Assembly (NCBI GenBank): GCA_026413225.1
Contig: CM048552.1
Location: 211,495,553-211,559,552, forward strand
Direction: 5' to 3'
Source of the DNA: Otis tarda
Taxonomy: Eukaryota > Chordata > Aves > Otidiformes > Otididae
Length of the DNA stretch: 64,000 nt
Shown: piece by piece, positions 12,063 to 23,841 of the stretch
Position numbering within the stretch: the first letter of the stretch is position 1
Layout: each line of letters opens with the position of its first letter
Translations under genes and position numbers: made by a program
The notes under the pieces: generated by a model
Database searches by the model: none
The model's input: the letters and a program-made list of their open reading frames with translations, nothing else
What the model was told of the DNA's origin: nothing

Positions 12063-13764
12063 TTCTCAGGGAATTTCTAGCCCTGTTTTACAAAAAGGCT
12101 TCCATAAAGCAAAAAAAAGCTCAAGTTTGAGGTAATTTGCATGTATCTGAGACAAGTATGATCCTCTAAACAATAACACTATTGACCCTGTTTAAAGCTC
12201 TGTTTTCAACATAGCTGTTGCAGAAGCAGAGTAACACACTGGTCCTGTGAGATTCCTGCAAATCCCAGAAACTGGCAGCTTTCAGAGCATGCTGTAAGAC
12301 TTTTGGGTTTTTTTCTGAAGTTTTGGCCTATGATTAATTGGTTTAATTTTGCTTAGCAAAGTTCAATTTATGCTTTACAGGCACCATTAGTATTTGAGAG
12401 TCTGCTTCTGTGGTGATGGATGCCATGTAGAGTTGGGTGGGTTTGGAAACAGGTTTCCTGTCCCCAGAAAACTCTTCAGGATTTAAAAAAAACATTTGTA
12501 CTCAAGTCAAACCAAGCTCTCTTAAGAACAAGGGGAAAGAGAATGTACATGTTGTGCCATTAGTAATGATTTGATTTCCAGAAAAGCCACTTTGAACATC
12601 AAGATCCTCCTGGGTCTCCCTGAGGCAAATCTCTCTCTCTCAACCTCTGGTACCCAAGCTCTTTATGTGAATAAATACATGTTTACTGGAGCAAAGACTT
12701 CAGTGTGCAGATTTCTCATGTCCCAGATCAGTTTTTAACGACAGGACTAAAGAGCTTGCCTCTTTTCAAGTGAATATTTCGTTATTTATACAGCTGCAAG
12801 AGGGCCTCCCTGGTCACCAAGCAGTCAGGTCTTTTGGGGTGAGTGACTTTCTGCTTCATAACCACATAGCTGCAGCCACAAAGCTTTTTTTTCTGACAGA
12901 AGTTTAGACTATAGCTGGTGTGATTTTTGTGACTAGTGCCAGTTTCGATGAATTAATATTTTCACATGAAGGACAGAAAAGGAGATTTCATCAAAAATTG
13001 CAGGCCAGCAGTTGTGTTAAGCAGCAGGTCCCATGCAAATCCATGGCAACCACGGTTTTAATTGTCAAAGCGTTATGATGTGGATTATCTGGAAGTACAG
13101 TGAACATACACAAAGCTCCCGATAGCCAAATCTAGCTGCCCTGAGGCACTTGAGAATTGCTGTTCTAGAAAAACCTGAAGTGGATTGGATGTGGCAAGCT
13201 CCTGGTTCAGCCTCAGCCAGCTCTGTGAGCTAAATCCTTTTTACAGAGGAGTAGGGCACTTGCTCTTTAATTGAGAAAAGTAGTTAGGAGATTATCACAT
13301 CTCATAAATGGCTAGGATCCTCAAGTGGCAAGATGGTTGGGTGAAAATATGTTTTATTTTTAGCACATTGTTGCTGTGCTCCAGTAATAAAATGCAAAGT
13401 GCAGGAAGGAAGCAATTTCAAGGGACCTTTTAGAAAGGAGGACAGAGGGCCACTATTCATACCATTACTGAATTCTTGTCCCTGTCCAAAACACCATGAT
13501 CTGAAATGTGGTGGGGTTGCTCTTTATTTATCTACTTATTTACTTGTCATGGGATTCTCAAAGCTTTTATTTTGCACAAAATGATTGACTTAGCACAGTT
13601 GACGGCAAAGTTTTTATTTCAGTTTTTGCATTGCATTAGCACCTAGAGATGTCAGTTGAGATCAGGACCGTATGTGCATGCATGGCTATAGTGACAGGCA
13701 AGGCTTGTCTGATGAGCTAATGATTTATTTCAGCCAAAAATGCAAGAATATGTTTTGATACTGC
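12063..13764. other. Unique non-coding sequence
   Basis: Ordinary AT-rich sequence with no recognised exon, RNA or repeat family. Confidence 0.45.
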
Positions 13765-13870
13765 TTCTTAAGATGAGGAAACAGCTAGCCCAAGGTCACA
13801 TAGAAAATCACCATGATAGACAGGAACTGAATTCCGGTTCCTGTACCTAACTTAGGAGCAGCAACACAGT
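13765..13870 (-). mobile_element. MIR-like SINE fragment, reverse
   Basis: 'aagatgaggaaacagctagcccaaggtcacatag' and 'gacaggaactgaattccggttcc' reproduce the reverse complement of the MIR core. It lies directly beside the minisatellite. Confidence 0.7.
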
Positions 13871-13893
13871 CAGATAGAAAAGCAGAGATGAAA

Positions 13894-14146
13894 TCCTCTC
13901 CCCTCCCCTTCCCTCCTCTCCCCTCCCCTCCCCTCCCCTCCCCTCCCTTTCCCTCCTCTCCTCTCCTCTCCTCTCCTCTCCTCTCCTCTCCTCTCCTCTC
14001 CTCTCCGAACCGCTCCGAACCGCTCCGAACCTCTCCGAACCTCTCCGAACCTCTCCAAACCTCTCCTCTCCTCTCCGAACCTCTCCTCTCTGAACCTCTC
14101 CGAACCTCTCCGAACCTCTCCTCTTCGAACCTCTCCTCTCCCTTTA
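13894..14146. repeat. CTCTC pentamer / CTCTCCGAAC decamer minisatellite
   Basis: 13894-14006 is uninterrupted pyrimidine, mainly CCCCT and then CTCTC pentamers. From 14002 to about 14140 the unit becomes CTCTC alternating with CGAAC (variants CGCTC, CAAAC, TGAAC, TCGAAC). The second part therefore looks like the pentamer array in which alternate units mutated and then spread. Open frames of up to 130 codons here (RGEERRGEE-type or SSPLLSSPL-type) are repeat artefacts. Confidence 0.97.
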
Positions 14147-17100
14147 AAAACAAATGTCACCTTTTTGCTTTTTTTCCAGTGGGCAAACCCACATTTGAGC
14201 AATAAAGAAAAGACATATTCAAAATATATGTAGCTTCTTAAAATGATCTGAGATAGTCCCAAGGCTATCTTTTCTCAGGACATGATAACAGAGAAAACCT
14301 AGCAGCCACTTAATTTGTTTAAAAATAATTAGACTCATAAGTGTAAACATGTTTCATATCATGAGGTGCAGGAAGATCTAAGCACTGTGGTTTAAAACAC
14401 CAGTAGCTGTGCAATTCACAGAGTCTTTCATGGGGTTCATTGAGTCCTTAATCATACGAACTCCCAGGGGTGTAAGAGTCATTCAGTCTGGGAAAACAAA
14501 GTTGAGCATGAAGGGCAGAGATTCCTCTGGTAAACATCTCTAACCTCTCTCTATGAGGTGTGTAAGGAGGTCACCAAGCTGAATCAGGAGACTGGGGGAT
14601 AGGGTCATACCCAAGGAGTTTAAGGAATTTTGAGATGACTGTTGTGAAGAAAATATGCAATAAATCCAGAGAAACTCAGCTGAGATCTAGGCCTTTCAGA
14701 ACAAGTGGTGAAACTCCAGGCAATGAGAATCATAGGACTATGGAAAGAGCCAAGGAATACAATTTTTGTTGTTGACTTCACTGTGAGGCAGAATTTCATA
14801 TTAGGGCTCCTGAGATGTATTCCCTTTCCATGCAAGTCTCATGTCCCTTGGGGGTATCCTGTAGCAGGGAGCTGTCATCTGCTTCAAGGAGAGGAAAGAG
14901 CTAACAGAGAAGGCTTGATCAAGAGGATCTGAACTTTAAAGGAGGTGATGCAAAGGCAGTCTCAGTAGCAAACCTAGTTGTAGGAGAAAATTGGGAATGG
15001 CCAGTATCAATGGAGGAGGAGCCCTGAGGAAAGAAAGGAACTGAGCCATGGGCCCATGGCAGGATCTGAGGATGGACTGCTGAGAACATACAAGACAAAT
15101 GTGAGGAGCCACGGGCTCACAAGATGGGCATCAGTAGAAAATTTAACCTTCAGAAATATAGTGAGTCTGCAAGTGTCACCTCCGTCCTTTATCCCTTTCT
15201 GCCCCTCTCCCCATGCAGACATTGTGGCTCAGGTGACAGTATCTACTGCCTGTAAGAGGAATGGGTCACGGATCCAATAACTCAAGTAATGTCAGCTATT
15301 CTAAAAGCTTCTTCATGGTTTCCAAATCTATTCCTAGTCCTACTTCATGGCAAAGCCACACCTTTACTAAAGACCCAATTAAGCACAGTGGCTTTGAGGT
15401 CACAGTAGAAACCAGCCAAAAAAATATCCCTGCCCCTGCTACAGACTTGGTCTAAGACCTTGAGAAGCCTTCTTCCTGCCTCTATTGACCCATTTATAAA
15501 TTAAGGACAATAATATTTATCTCTCTGATGAGGTCATGTAACGAAGTAGAATTCATGAAGAGATATCAAGTCTCCTGAGCTCCTTAGAGTACAAGCTTCA
15601 TGATAGTCTAATTTTCACTCTGGGTTCCTGAAGCCTTATGCAGTTGTGCTGTCTGTCCATCAGTCCCCTTACCAGAAACTGAAATCACTGGTGAATTAAT
15701 CATGTTGGACAAGGGCTAGAAGTCTCCAAGAAAATGTAATGAGGTACTGATAAGTTTCATGAAAATTAATGGAAGAGTAGGAGTAAAAGACTGAAATTAA
15801 TACCCTCCTAACCTAGGAGCAACCCTCAGCTCAGAAAGGTTGTGATAGGACTTTTTACTGCTTGGTCTGACACTGCACAATCAGCCTGTACATAGTGACC
15901 AGCCAGTTATCACATGTATATTTTGGAACCAGCCACAGCATGTGGTGCCTTTTGCCAGCTGGTAATTGCTAGACTTAGAAGAGAGCCTGCAGGCATGGAG
16001 GGTACCAAGGGGACGTGATTATCTACAGGATATCTGCAGTGGGAAGTGGAAGTGGGAGCTGAGATCATAGGGAAATCAGGCAGGAAGGAAAAAAAAAACT
16101 GGGGCTGCTGCAGTGGAGGGGGCTGTAGATAAAGTAGAACAGAAACCCGTAGGTTTGCAGGCACTATTATTTCACCTACTTGCAGAAATACTTTTTAATT
16201 ATTATTAGAACATCTGTTTACTATTCTGAATGGCTGATTTCAAAAGAGTGTACAAAATGACAGGAAATGAAACAGAAATGTGAAACAATTTTTTTTTGTG
16301 ACATCCAACATTTATTTCTGAAAACACTCAGTAAGGGAAGCCTCAGAAAGACATTTCAGAAATGTATATTTAACTCAAAAGCCCAAAATATAGGAACAAA
16401 ATCAGCTTTATCTTTGATACTGGTGCTCAACAGACAACTTTGAAACCCTGTTATAGAATAAATCTGAAAAACACAATAGCTGCTAGCAGTTTTTCAAGGA
16501 ATGAAGCCATTGTCGCCAGGGGATCAGGTACTGCTCCTGCTTTGACAAGGAAAGATTTGTGATGTCAAACATTCAGCATGCTGCAATGCATATCACATGT
16601 TCAAGTGATGTTCAGTTAGTGAGGAAAGGTAATTGCCAGCAGCTTTATAACTCTGTACCTCCCTCTGTGCAGTGCCAAAAAAGATTAGCATTGATGTTGG
16701 CTTCAAATAAGTCTACATGCTCACTATTTTATGATAAGGGGATAAGAAGTGTTTGGCATGAAAGCTGAGGAGTAGAAGAAATGAAGTGATGGTGATGGTG
16801 GTGGTGGTTTGATGGTAAGGCTTAGTTTTCATTACTAGAAAAGGTGGTTTACATCCAAGATCACTGGAAAAACATTTTTTTAGTGTAGTCTCATTATTTT
16901 AAAAAATTATTATTACATGTATAACTGATTTCTTAATAATAGTCATACACCTGATCTGGCAGAGAGGTAATGACAAGTCAAAACTGCCAAACCAATTGAG
17001 CTGCTAGGAAGTTTGCTATGAGGGTCAGACATCACAGATTAAATTGAATTTGAATAATCTCAACCTCTATGAAAAATTTGGTCTCCTATGCTTTGTTCAG

Positions 17101-17826
17101 ACACATCCCTACTCTAAATTCAGATGCAGGTGTAAGATAGGTGTAAGGTGTAAGATAACCTTATCTTTTGAACACCTCTAAGAGGAAGGATAGGGAGAAA
17201 GACAGTACAACAAATGCTGTCAATCCTTGGTTTCACTTTGACAATGCAGGGAAACTGTCCTCCAAGATACGCACTTTGTGCCCAATGTCATGTTATTGAC
17301 TGCTACTCACACAGTGCATAAATGTTTATTTCCGGGACAAAGGCCACTCCTACTATTAGAAATTGAGGTTTGCCCAAAACATATTTCCCTTATTTACTTT
17401 TTTTCCTTAATGAAGTAAATCAACCAACTTACTACCTATGTGAAGAGGTGAATGTAGGTGAAACTTAAACAAACAGATAGACTAGCAGATTCATAAATGC
17501 TGGTAACCTGCTTGTTTTCTATGAAGCAAGGTGCCTGATCCATATAATTTCCAATTACAAGAGTCAAATAATGCCAGAGAAGTGGCAGAGAAACAACAAT
17601 CCTACTACCTATGCATAGGGGAAAATAAAAGTTTTATGATTTAAATTCAACAGGAATAAGTGGAATATTTTTAAGTCTTGAATGTTCCAATACATTAGAG
17701 ACCCAGGCAACTTGCAATGTTTTGGTATAATGGAAATGAAGGGAAACTAGATTTTAGCCTGTAAGAGTACTGTGTTCTGTTCCAAAAGAAGAATTGCTAC
17801 TGCTCAGCTTGTGTCCTAAATCTTCT
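14147..17826. other. Unique non-coding sequence with one weak SINE fossil
   Basis: No exon or RNA gene recognised. A weak forward MIR-like trace lies at 15440-15540 ('gaccttgagaagcc..cctctattgacccatttataaattaaggacaataatatttatctc'). A GGT-rich stretch occurs at 16785-16815. Confidence 0.4.
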
Positions 17827-18290
17827 ATAGAATTATAGAATTATGGAATGGTTTGGGTGGAAGGAACCTTTAAAGAACATGTAGTTCCAGTTCCCCTGCC
17901 ATGGGCAGGGATATCTTTTGCTAGATCAAGTTGTTTAAAGCACCATCCAACCTGACTTTGAAGACTTCCAGGGATAGGGCATTCACGACTTCTACAGGTA
18001 ATCTATTCCAGTGCCTCACCATCCTCATTGTAAAAAATTTCCTCCTTCATTCCAAGTACTGAAAGGCCACAATAAGGTGTCTCCAGAGCCTTCTCTTCTC
18101 CAGGCTGAACAATCCCAACTCTCAGTCTTTCTTCATAGGAGAGGTGTTCCAGCTCTCTGACCATTTTCATGTCCCTTCTCTGGACCCACTCTAACAGGTC
18201 TTATGCTTGGACCCTCAGTGCTGGACACAGTACTCCAGGTGGGATTTCATGAGAGAAGAAGCACAAAGCATTGTCCCATTTAGCCTTCCA
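17827..18290 (-). mobile_element. CR1: CR1 LINE fragment, reverse, older subfamily
   Basis: Starts 'agaattatagaattatggaatgg', then 'gttccagttcccctgccatgggcaggg', 'caacctgactttgaagacttccaggg', 'ccttctcttctccaggctgaacaatcccaac', 'tcataggagaggtgttccag', 'tctggacccactctaacagg' and 'gctggacacagtactccaggtggg'. It extends further 5' than the other reverse CR1s in this window and is more diverged. Confidence 0.93.
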
Positions 18291-20275
18291 CAAAAACATT
18301 TTTTTTTTTTACCTTCCTGTCTCTTTAAGATTTTTCATCCTTATATTTGCCTGATCCTTAGACTATTTCTACTATTTATCAGCTTCTTTTACACTTTCAC
18401 TCATTTTTCCCAGGGTCTCCCTACCAAGAAAATTTATCTGAAAATGTGTCTGAACCAAAGGAACAGAGAGCTTCAGAGAGGTCCTCTTTCAAGAACTTCT
18501 TTTCTTCAAAACTTTCTACAGCCTCCACACGTTCAGGAAACAATAACTTCTAAAATACCCTGTAGAACAGGCTCTGCTTTCCAGATCTTCACACAGTGAA
18601 GTTCTACAGAAGCCCACTATTTGCATGAGCAAGTGCAAGGGCAGCTTTTTGCACAGATTTTTCCACTCAGCTCTGCCAAGTAATTTGGCACTGCCATGCC
18701 CCAGAGGGATCTACACAGGAAGTTCTGTGTCATCGAGTGTTTTACATCTATAAGCATTTCCATGAAAAAAAAAAAAAAAGGCTGAGGTGTACTGCTGGAG
18801 TAGTCTGAAGGAATTTCCTCTCCCAGTGCTTGCACACTATGTTTTATGAAGAGACAACTTCCAGGACTATCATTCTAAGAAGTTTTCAACATCTACTTTT
18901 ATTTTAAATTTTAATTAAAAGGGAAATAGCGAAAAAATAGGTAAATCCACAAGAAATGTAATCCAAGGAGGCAAATTGGAAAATTATACTTTATACTTTA
19001 GGACTGTTTAAAATTGACCAATGAGTTTATCTTGAAATCCTGTGTGCCTAATATATGTGTCTGTATATGTATGTCTGTGTGTGTACATATGCATGCATAT
19101 GTAAGTGCAAACATACAGGAATCCTCACAAGTTTATACAGTATTTTTACATTATCTATCAAGGCTGCTTTTCACGTCCTATATTTAAGATGAGTTTCATA
19201 AGTTCATGAATCCAAGACATCCTCAGAAGTATCCGCATATGAACTCCAGCCAAGTCCTAAGGGAGACTTGTATGGCATTTGCACACTCTGTTGACCTTTA
19301 GAACAAAAGTCAAGCCCTGAAAACATAACAAAATTATGGGTTAGCTCTCTTTTCAGTGCCTGCATAAATTAGCAATACTGTCATCCTTGTCGTTTAACAC
19401 TATGGCTGCACCAGCGTAGAAATTCATCTTAACAGCACTGACCCACTGGTCACTGAACCCTGAGAATGGAGAACAGATTTCACAACAGGCTGCAGTGACT
19501 TTACTTTAAAAACTTTAGCAGAACTGTGGCAGCTACTGCTTATTATGGACTTTTCAAACAGAAATGAGTGGTGATAGAGAGAAAGAAATATTACTGCACT
19601 ATTTTTCACCATAGGAACACATAATTACTCCTAATTTTCTTACTGGTCCAAAATCTGTGTTGAAGTTCTAGATCTCTGCTAGATGAAGAATGCAGTCTTC
19701 TGACAATCTTAACTTTGATGTAATATTTAATATCAATCCTCCTGATTTTGGTGGCCAAAGACAGCTTGGCCAAGGCCACCTGGCTTCTTGAGAGTCGAAG
19801 GCAAGGTGGAAAACCTATCCATCCTTGAATTATCTTGTTGAATTCAGGGTGGATGATTTAGCATGCTTCGAAAGCATTCCAGCTTAGATAGAGAGCCTGA
19901 GATTTTCAGCATCCTTGGTTTAAAAATGCGCTTCTGAAAGAGCCTGGCTCCAGCCCCTTTAGCTACCCGAATTATATTTATAGTCACACTTGGCATCTAC
20001 CTGACACAGATCTCAAGGCATTTTTACAAATCACTGCTCTCCTCAGTTTACAAAGAAGTTAAGAAGACTTGAGCACACAGTTGCTCAGTAGCAGTTGTCC
20101 AGACTCCTGGTCTGAAGAGTCCCTGCGATGTTAGAAACTGTATAGTCTGGAAGAGAACTAAACAAAGCCCTCTTGATTCAGTTTGAACACTACTGTGGTA
20201 GGTCTAAAGGGAAAAAAAAAGGTATAAATACAAATGCAAGCTACTGATCCTATGCTTAGAAAGTCAGTAAGGACA
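18291..20275. other. Unique non-coding sequence
   Basis: Contains a T-run at about 18299-18310, an A-run at 18764-18780 and a TG/TATG-rich patch at 19060-19110. 19975-20130 may be a weak reverse MIR-like trace. No exon recognised. Confidence 0.4.
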
Positions 20276-20318
20276 CCTTAATGCTATATATAGCGAAAGT
20301 GTATATATAGTATTAAGG
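20276..20318. other. Perfect 17-bp stem hairpin containing TTAA ends
   Basis: CCTTAATGCTATATATA (20276-20292), loop GCGAAAGTG (20293-20301), TATATATAGTATTAAGG (20302-20318). All 17 positions pair, one as G-U. TTAA occurs symmetrically in both arms. It is short for a miRNA precursor and may be a chance or transposon-derived palindrome. Confidence 0.85.
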
Positions 20319-20739
20319 AGCTGGGTGTGTTTTATCTTCTGTCAATGCATAAAGCTGTCTGAGTGTAATCGTAATTCTCAGCTGGGCCTACCTCTGCAGA
20401 GATTGCTTACAAATCATTGCAAACATTTGTGCACGGCAAAGCACAAGACACAGATGAATTGAAAAATGCTGCAGGAAAAGTCCGGTCTTGAGCAGGGACA
20501 CCTCTGGAGAGACCCTTACGCATCTTACTATGTAAAGCCAAAATCCAGAAGAACAGTGAACTCATATTATCTCCATAATATTTACTGCAGTTTGCAGGTC
20601 TGACAGAGGTTTACAAAGCTGATGGTCAAATGCTGCAGCTCTTCTGAAAACATCCTTCTCCAGTGTATGGGAAAACAGTTAGTATTAAATATTTTAGCAG
20701 AATTATCCTTCTTTCTAGCTGAGCACATCAAAGAAACTG

Positions 20740-20820
20740 TGTATTATCTAACTCTTCCAGATGAGGGAAACTGAGGGTCGCAAGTGCCTTGTCTAAGGAC
20801 TGGATCTTCACTCTTGCATC
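20740..20820 (-). mobile_element. MIR-like SINE fragment, reverse
   Basis: 'ccagatgagggaaactgagggtcgcaagtgccttgtctaagg' follows the reverse MIR core (gatggggaaactgaggcacagag..gacttgcccaagg). Short and decayed. Confidence 0.55.
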
Positions 20821-21753
20821 CTCTGTTCAGACCCCTGTGAACATTGTGACTGATCTTGGGGGAGAAAGAGCCCATGAAGGCTACAGTACCACTCTGACTG
20901 TGCATTAAAATGTACAGACCAGAACAGTTTCCACTTTTTGGTAAACATATGCTATCTAATTTTGTATTTCACATCTACAAAAAAACAGTGTGTCTTTTTT
21001 TTTTTTTAAATTTTATTTTCTTTTCAAAACAACTTAAGGAAGGATAGCATCTTTAGAAACAAAATTAAGGTCAATGCTTCCTCCCTAATCAGCCTTACAG
21101 CCTCATTCTTTCTCCACCAGGATGATGGACTGGTTTTAGCCCTGCCAAACCTTTCTGTCCTCAGCCACAGGTGACAAACCCTGGGAAGCTCCTGGTCCAG
21201 TTCTCACTTTGTCTCAGGTCTCTCCCTCCATCACTGTCCCTGCTCAGGCTCGCCCTGCTCCAGGCAGTCACTCTAATGAGAGGGAAGAGTATTTTCTTTT
21301 TCATTCCCTTTGCAAGGGAAGTCACGATTGAACTGTATTCACCTTCTGATTTAATTTATATGCCTGTTATTTTTCTGATCAAGGGAGAGTAAGAATGCTT
21401 GGAAAATAGGATGGAAGCCATTTTAAAAGTTAGTTGGAGAAATTTAAGTGTTAGTAACATTCCCAGTACCATACCCTAAATGCACGGACATTCATTGCCA
21501 AATTAATGCATACGGAGGGAGATAATCAGGGAAATCAGACATAAACCAAATGCTATCGCAAATAAAGCACCTGTACCGTGGTCAGTATGTTCTATCATTT
21601 ACTTATCTTTCCTTGCTTAAAGTAAGAAAATCAGAACTTCTTTATGAGGAAGAAAGAAGAAAGAAGAAAATCTGTTGTTTCCTGTTCATTTAGAGACCAG
21701 TCCTTTTAATATACATCTTAAAACATTCTAGCTACCTTTTCTTGTTCCTTTTA

Positions 21754-21960
21754 TTTCCTTTTTCTTTTCCTTTTCCTTTTCCTTTTCCTTTTTCTTTTTC
21801 TTTTTCTTTTTCCTTTTTTTCTTTTTCTTTTTTCTTTTTCTTTTTCTTCTTCTTTTTCTTTTTCTTTTCCTTTTTCTTTTTCTTTTTCTTTTTCTTTTCT
21901 TTTTCTTTTTCTTTTTCTTTTTCTTTTTCCTTTTCTTTTTTTGCCTTCTTCTTCTTCTTC
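21754..21960. repeat. Long polypyrimidine (TTTTC/TTTTTC) tract
   Basis: 21754-21942 is 189 bp of T and C without a purine, made of TTTTCC and then TTTTTC units. After one G it continues as CTT repeats to about 21960. It is a homopurine-homopyrimidine tract able in principle to form triplex (H-) DNA. The lysine/glutamate-rich and serine/phenylalanine-rich open frames are artefacts. Confidence 0.98.
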
Positions 21961-23841
21961 ATTTATTGATGTATTTTCTTTTCTAATATGAATAAAGAAG
22001 TGGCTATGGAGGTTGTCATTGATTTGACACGGTAAGTGGAAGTCTAATTTTCCACACTTCCAACGAGATTTAAATCTATCGCAAAAGCATGAATGGCCAC
22101 TGCAGACTAACCTCATTTCTGCAATTTGTTTGGCTTCAGTGCAGTTGTACTTGGGATAAATTTAGTCATTATTCTGAAAAGTGAGCTAATAAGTCATATT
22201 TTCTGTTTTTCACAACTGCCATTGTGCAATTTCCTGAAATTCAGGTGCAAAGCATTTAACTGGAGGGACAGTGCTTAGATAGGTCATCATCATCTTTCTT
22301 TAATTTTTCCATTTCCATTCATTAGCTTTTCAAAAACAACTCCTGTCTGTGTCGCAGATCAGGAGGAATTATGCCTTAATATCTAGGAATATCTTCATAT
22401 ACCATGGTTTTAGTCTCTCTCAGCTGTCTTATTCCATTATCATAACAAGATCTATCCTACTAGTTCAACGCTCTAATGAAATGTTAGTGCGGACATAGCC
22501 TAGGATGCTTTGGGCTGGCCTCAGCTGGATCACTTCTCAAACGTCCCTTAGGCTGTCATTTTGGTTTTTATCACACGGCTTTCTTGATGCTTGTACTTGG
22601 GTGAAGAAGAGCACTTTGATTTCTGGTCTTCTGAGCTACAGTTACATGAGTAACACAGTACAGCACAGCAGGAGCAGATCCATAGACTGAAGGAATTCAT
22701 TCTGAAGACCTAACATCTCCATTATAATTTTTAATTTTTTTAGTGTGTGGCTTTGAGCTAGGTCTGATTTGGTCCCACAGAGTAAATGCTCATTAGTGGA
22801 TAGAAAAACGTAAATTAACTTCTGAAGCCCATCTTCACCTTCACTTCTATCTGAAAGGGATCCATTTTGCTCCACGGCAACTCTGAGATGCAAATCAGAC
22901 AAGAGTGAGTGGGAACCATCCACAGATCTGCCTCTATAGCACCCTCCTGATGCAAAGTAAAATGCCAGTGTAGGTGCAAACATGAGGCATAGAAAACTTG
23001 TTTCCTTCTTAGTTCCAGCTTTATTGGGCTGCTTATTTAACAAAGAATCTGAACAGCCTTGTTCCTCCTGTTTGCAACAGGCATCTGCTAGTTTAGACCA
23101 GTGTCATAATTCAGCTTGTGAGGCAAAAGCCAGACCCTTCCCCTTTAGAATAAATAAATAAGTAGGGATATGATGGAATCTGCCCACATATTTCCTCACT
23201 CCCCATTTTTCATACAAAAGGGGTATTAAGTGATGTTTTACTGAATCTGGATTTACAATTGCAGCACAGAACAAGCCTTTTTTTCACAGCGGTGTGTGTA
23301 AATGTGACAGAAGGCAGCATGGTCAGCTAGCGCACAGCCACTGCAGAGCAGCTAGGGAGAATATACAACCTTTACAAAATCAGGTTATTTGAGGAAACTG
23401 GTTGGTAAACAAGAAAGGTTTGTGCACAAAGCATAAACTTGACTTTTCTTTTTTTTGTATTTTCTAATGGATAATATCTGTACAATAAAAGCAGTGCTTT
23501 CCTCTCCAACTGTGTATCCTGTTGTGAAACATGCCTGTGTCTCCTTGTAATGGCTCAGTGGGTCTTAAAAAAAAATATCTTTAGTGTATTGATGGTAAAG
23601 TGCTACCAGACTACGACGTCTCTTACAGGAATACTCATGACAGGGCAGTGGCAAGGATGATACCATCAAAATGGCAGAGTATCAGGAGGTTGCCCACGGG
23701 GGATGCAGAGGTTGCAGATGCAGGCTCACCACTATCTTAAAGCCTGTGGCAGTCAGTGGGCTTACAGGGGTCCACTGGGTCTGGTCCTACAAGGCTAATG
23801 CAGCAAGTTATAAGTATTTATCTATGGGGAAGTACAACACC
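21961..23841. other. Unique non-coding sequence
   Basis: No recognised repeat family or exon. The 133-codon reverse frame at 22642-23043 has no family signature. Confidence 0.4.

Noticed and set aside
13785..14262. Open frames of 105-130 codons rich in RGEE or SSPL
   Set aside because: Produced by the CTCTC/CGAAC minisatellite on both strands.
20276..20318. Hairpin considered as a microRNA precursor
   Set aside because: A 17-bp stem with a 9-nt loop is too short for a typical precursor, and the outer extension is weak. Kept only as a structural observation.
21732..22116. Lysine/glutamate-rich 121-codon frame
   Set aside because: Translation of the polypyrimidine tract.
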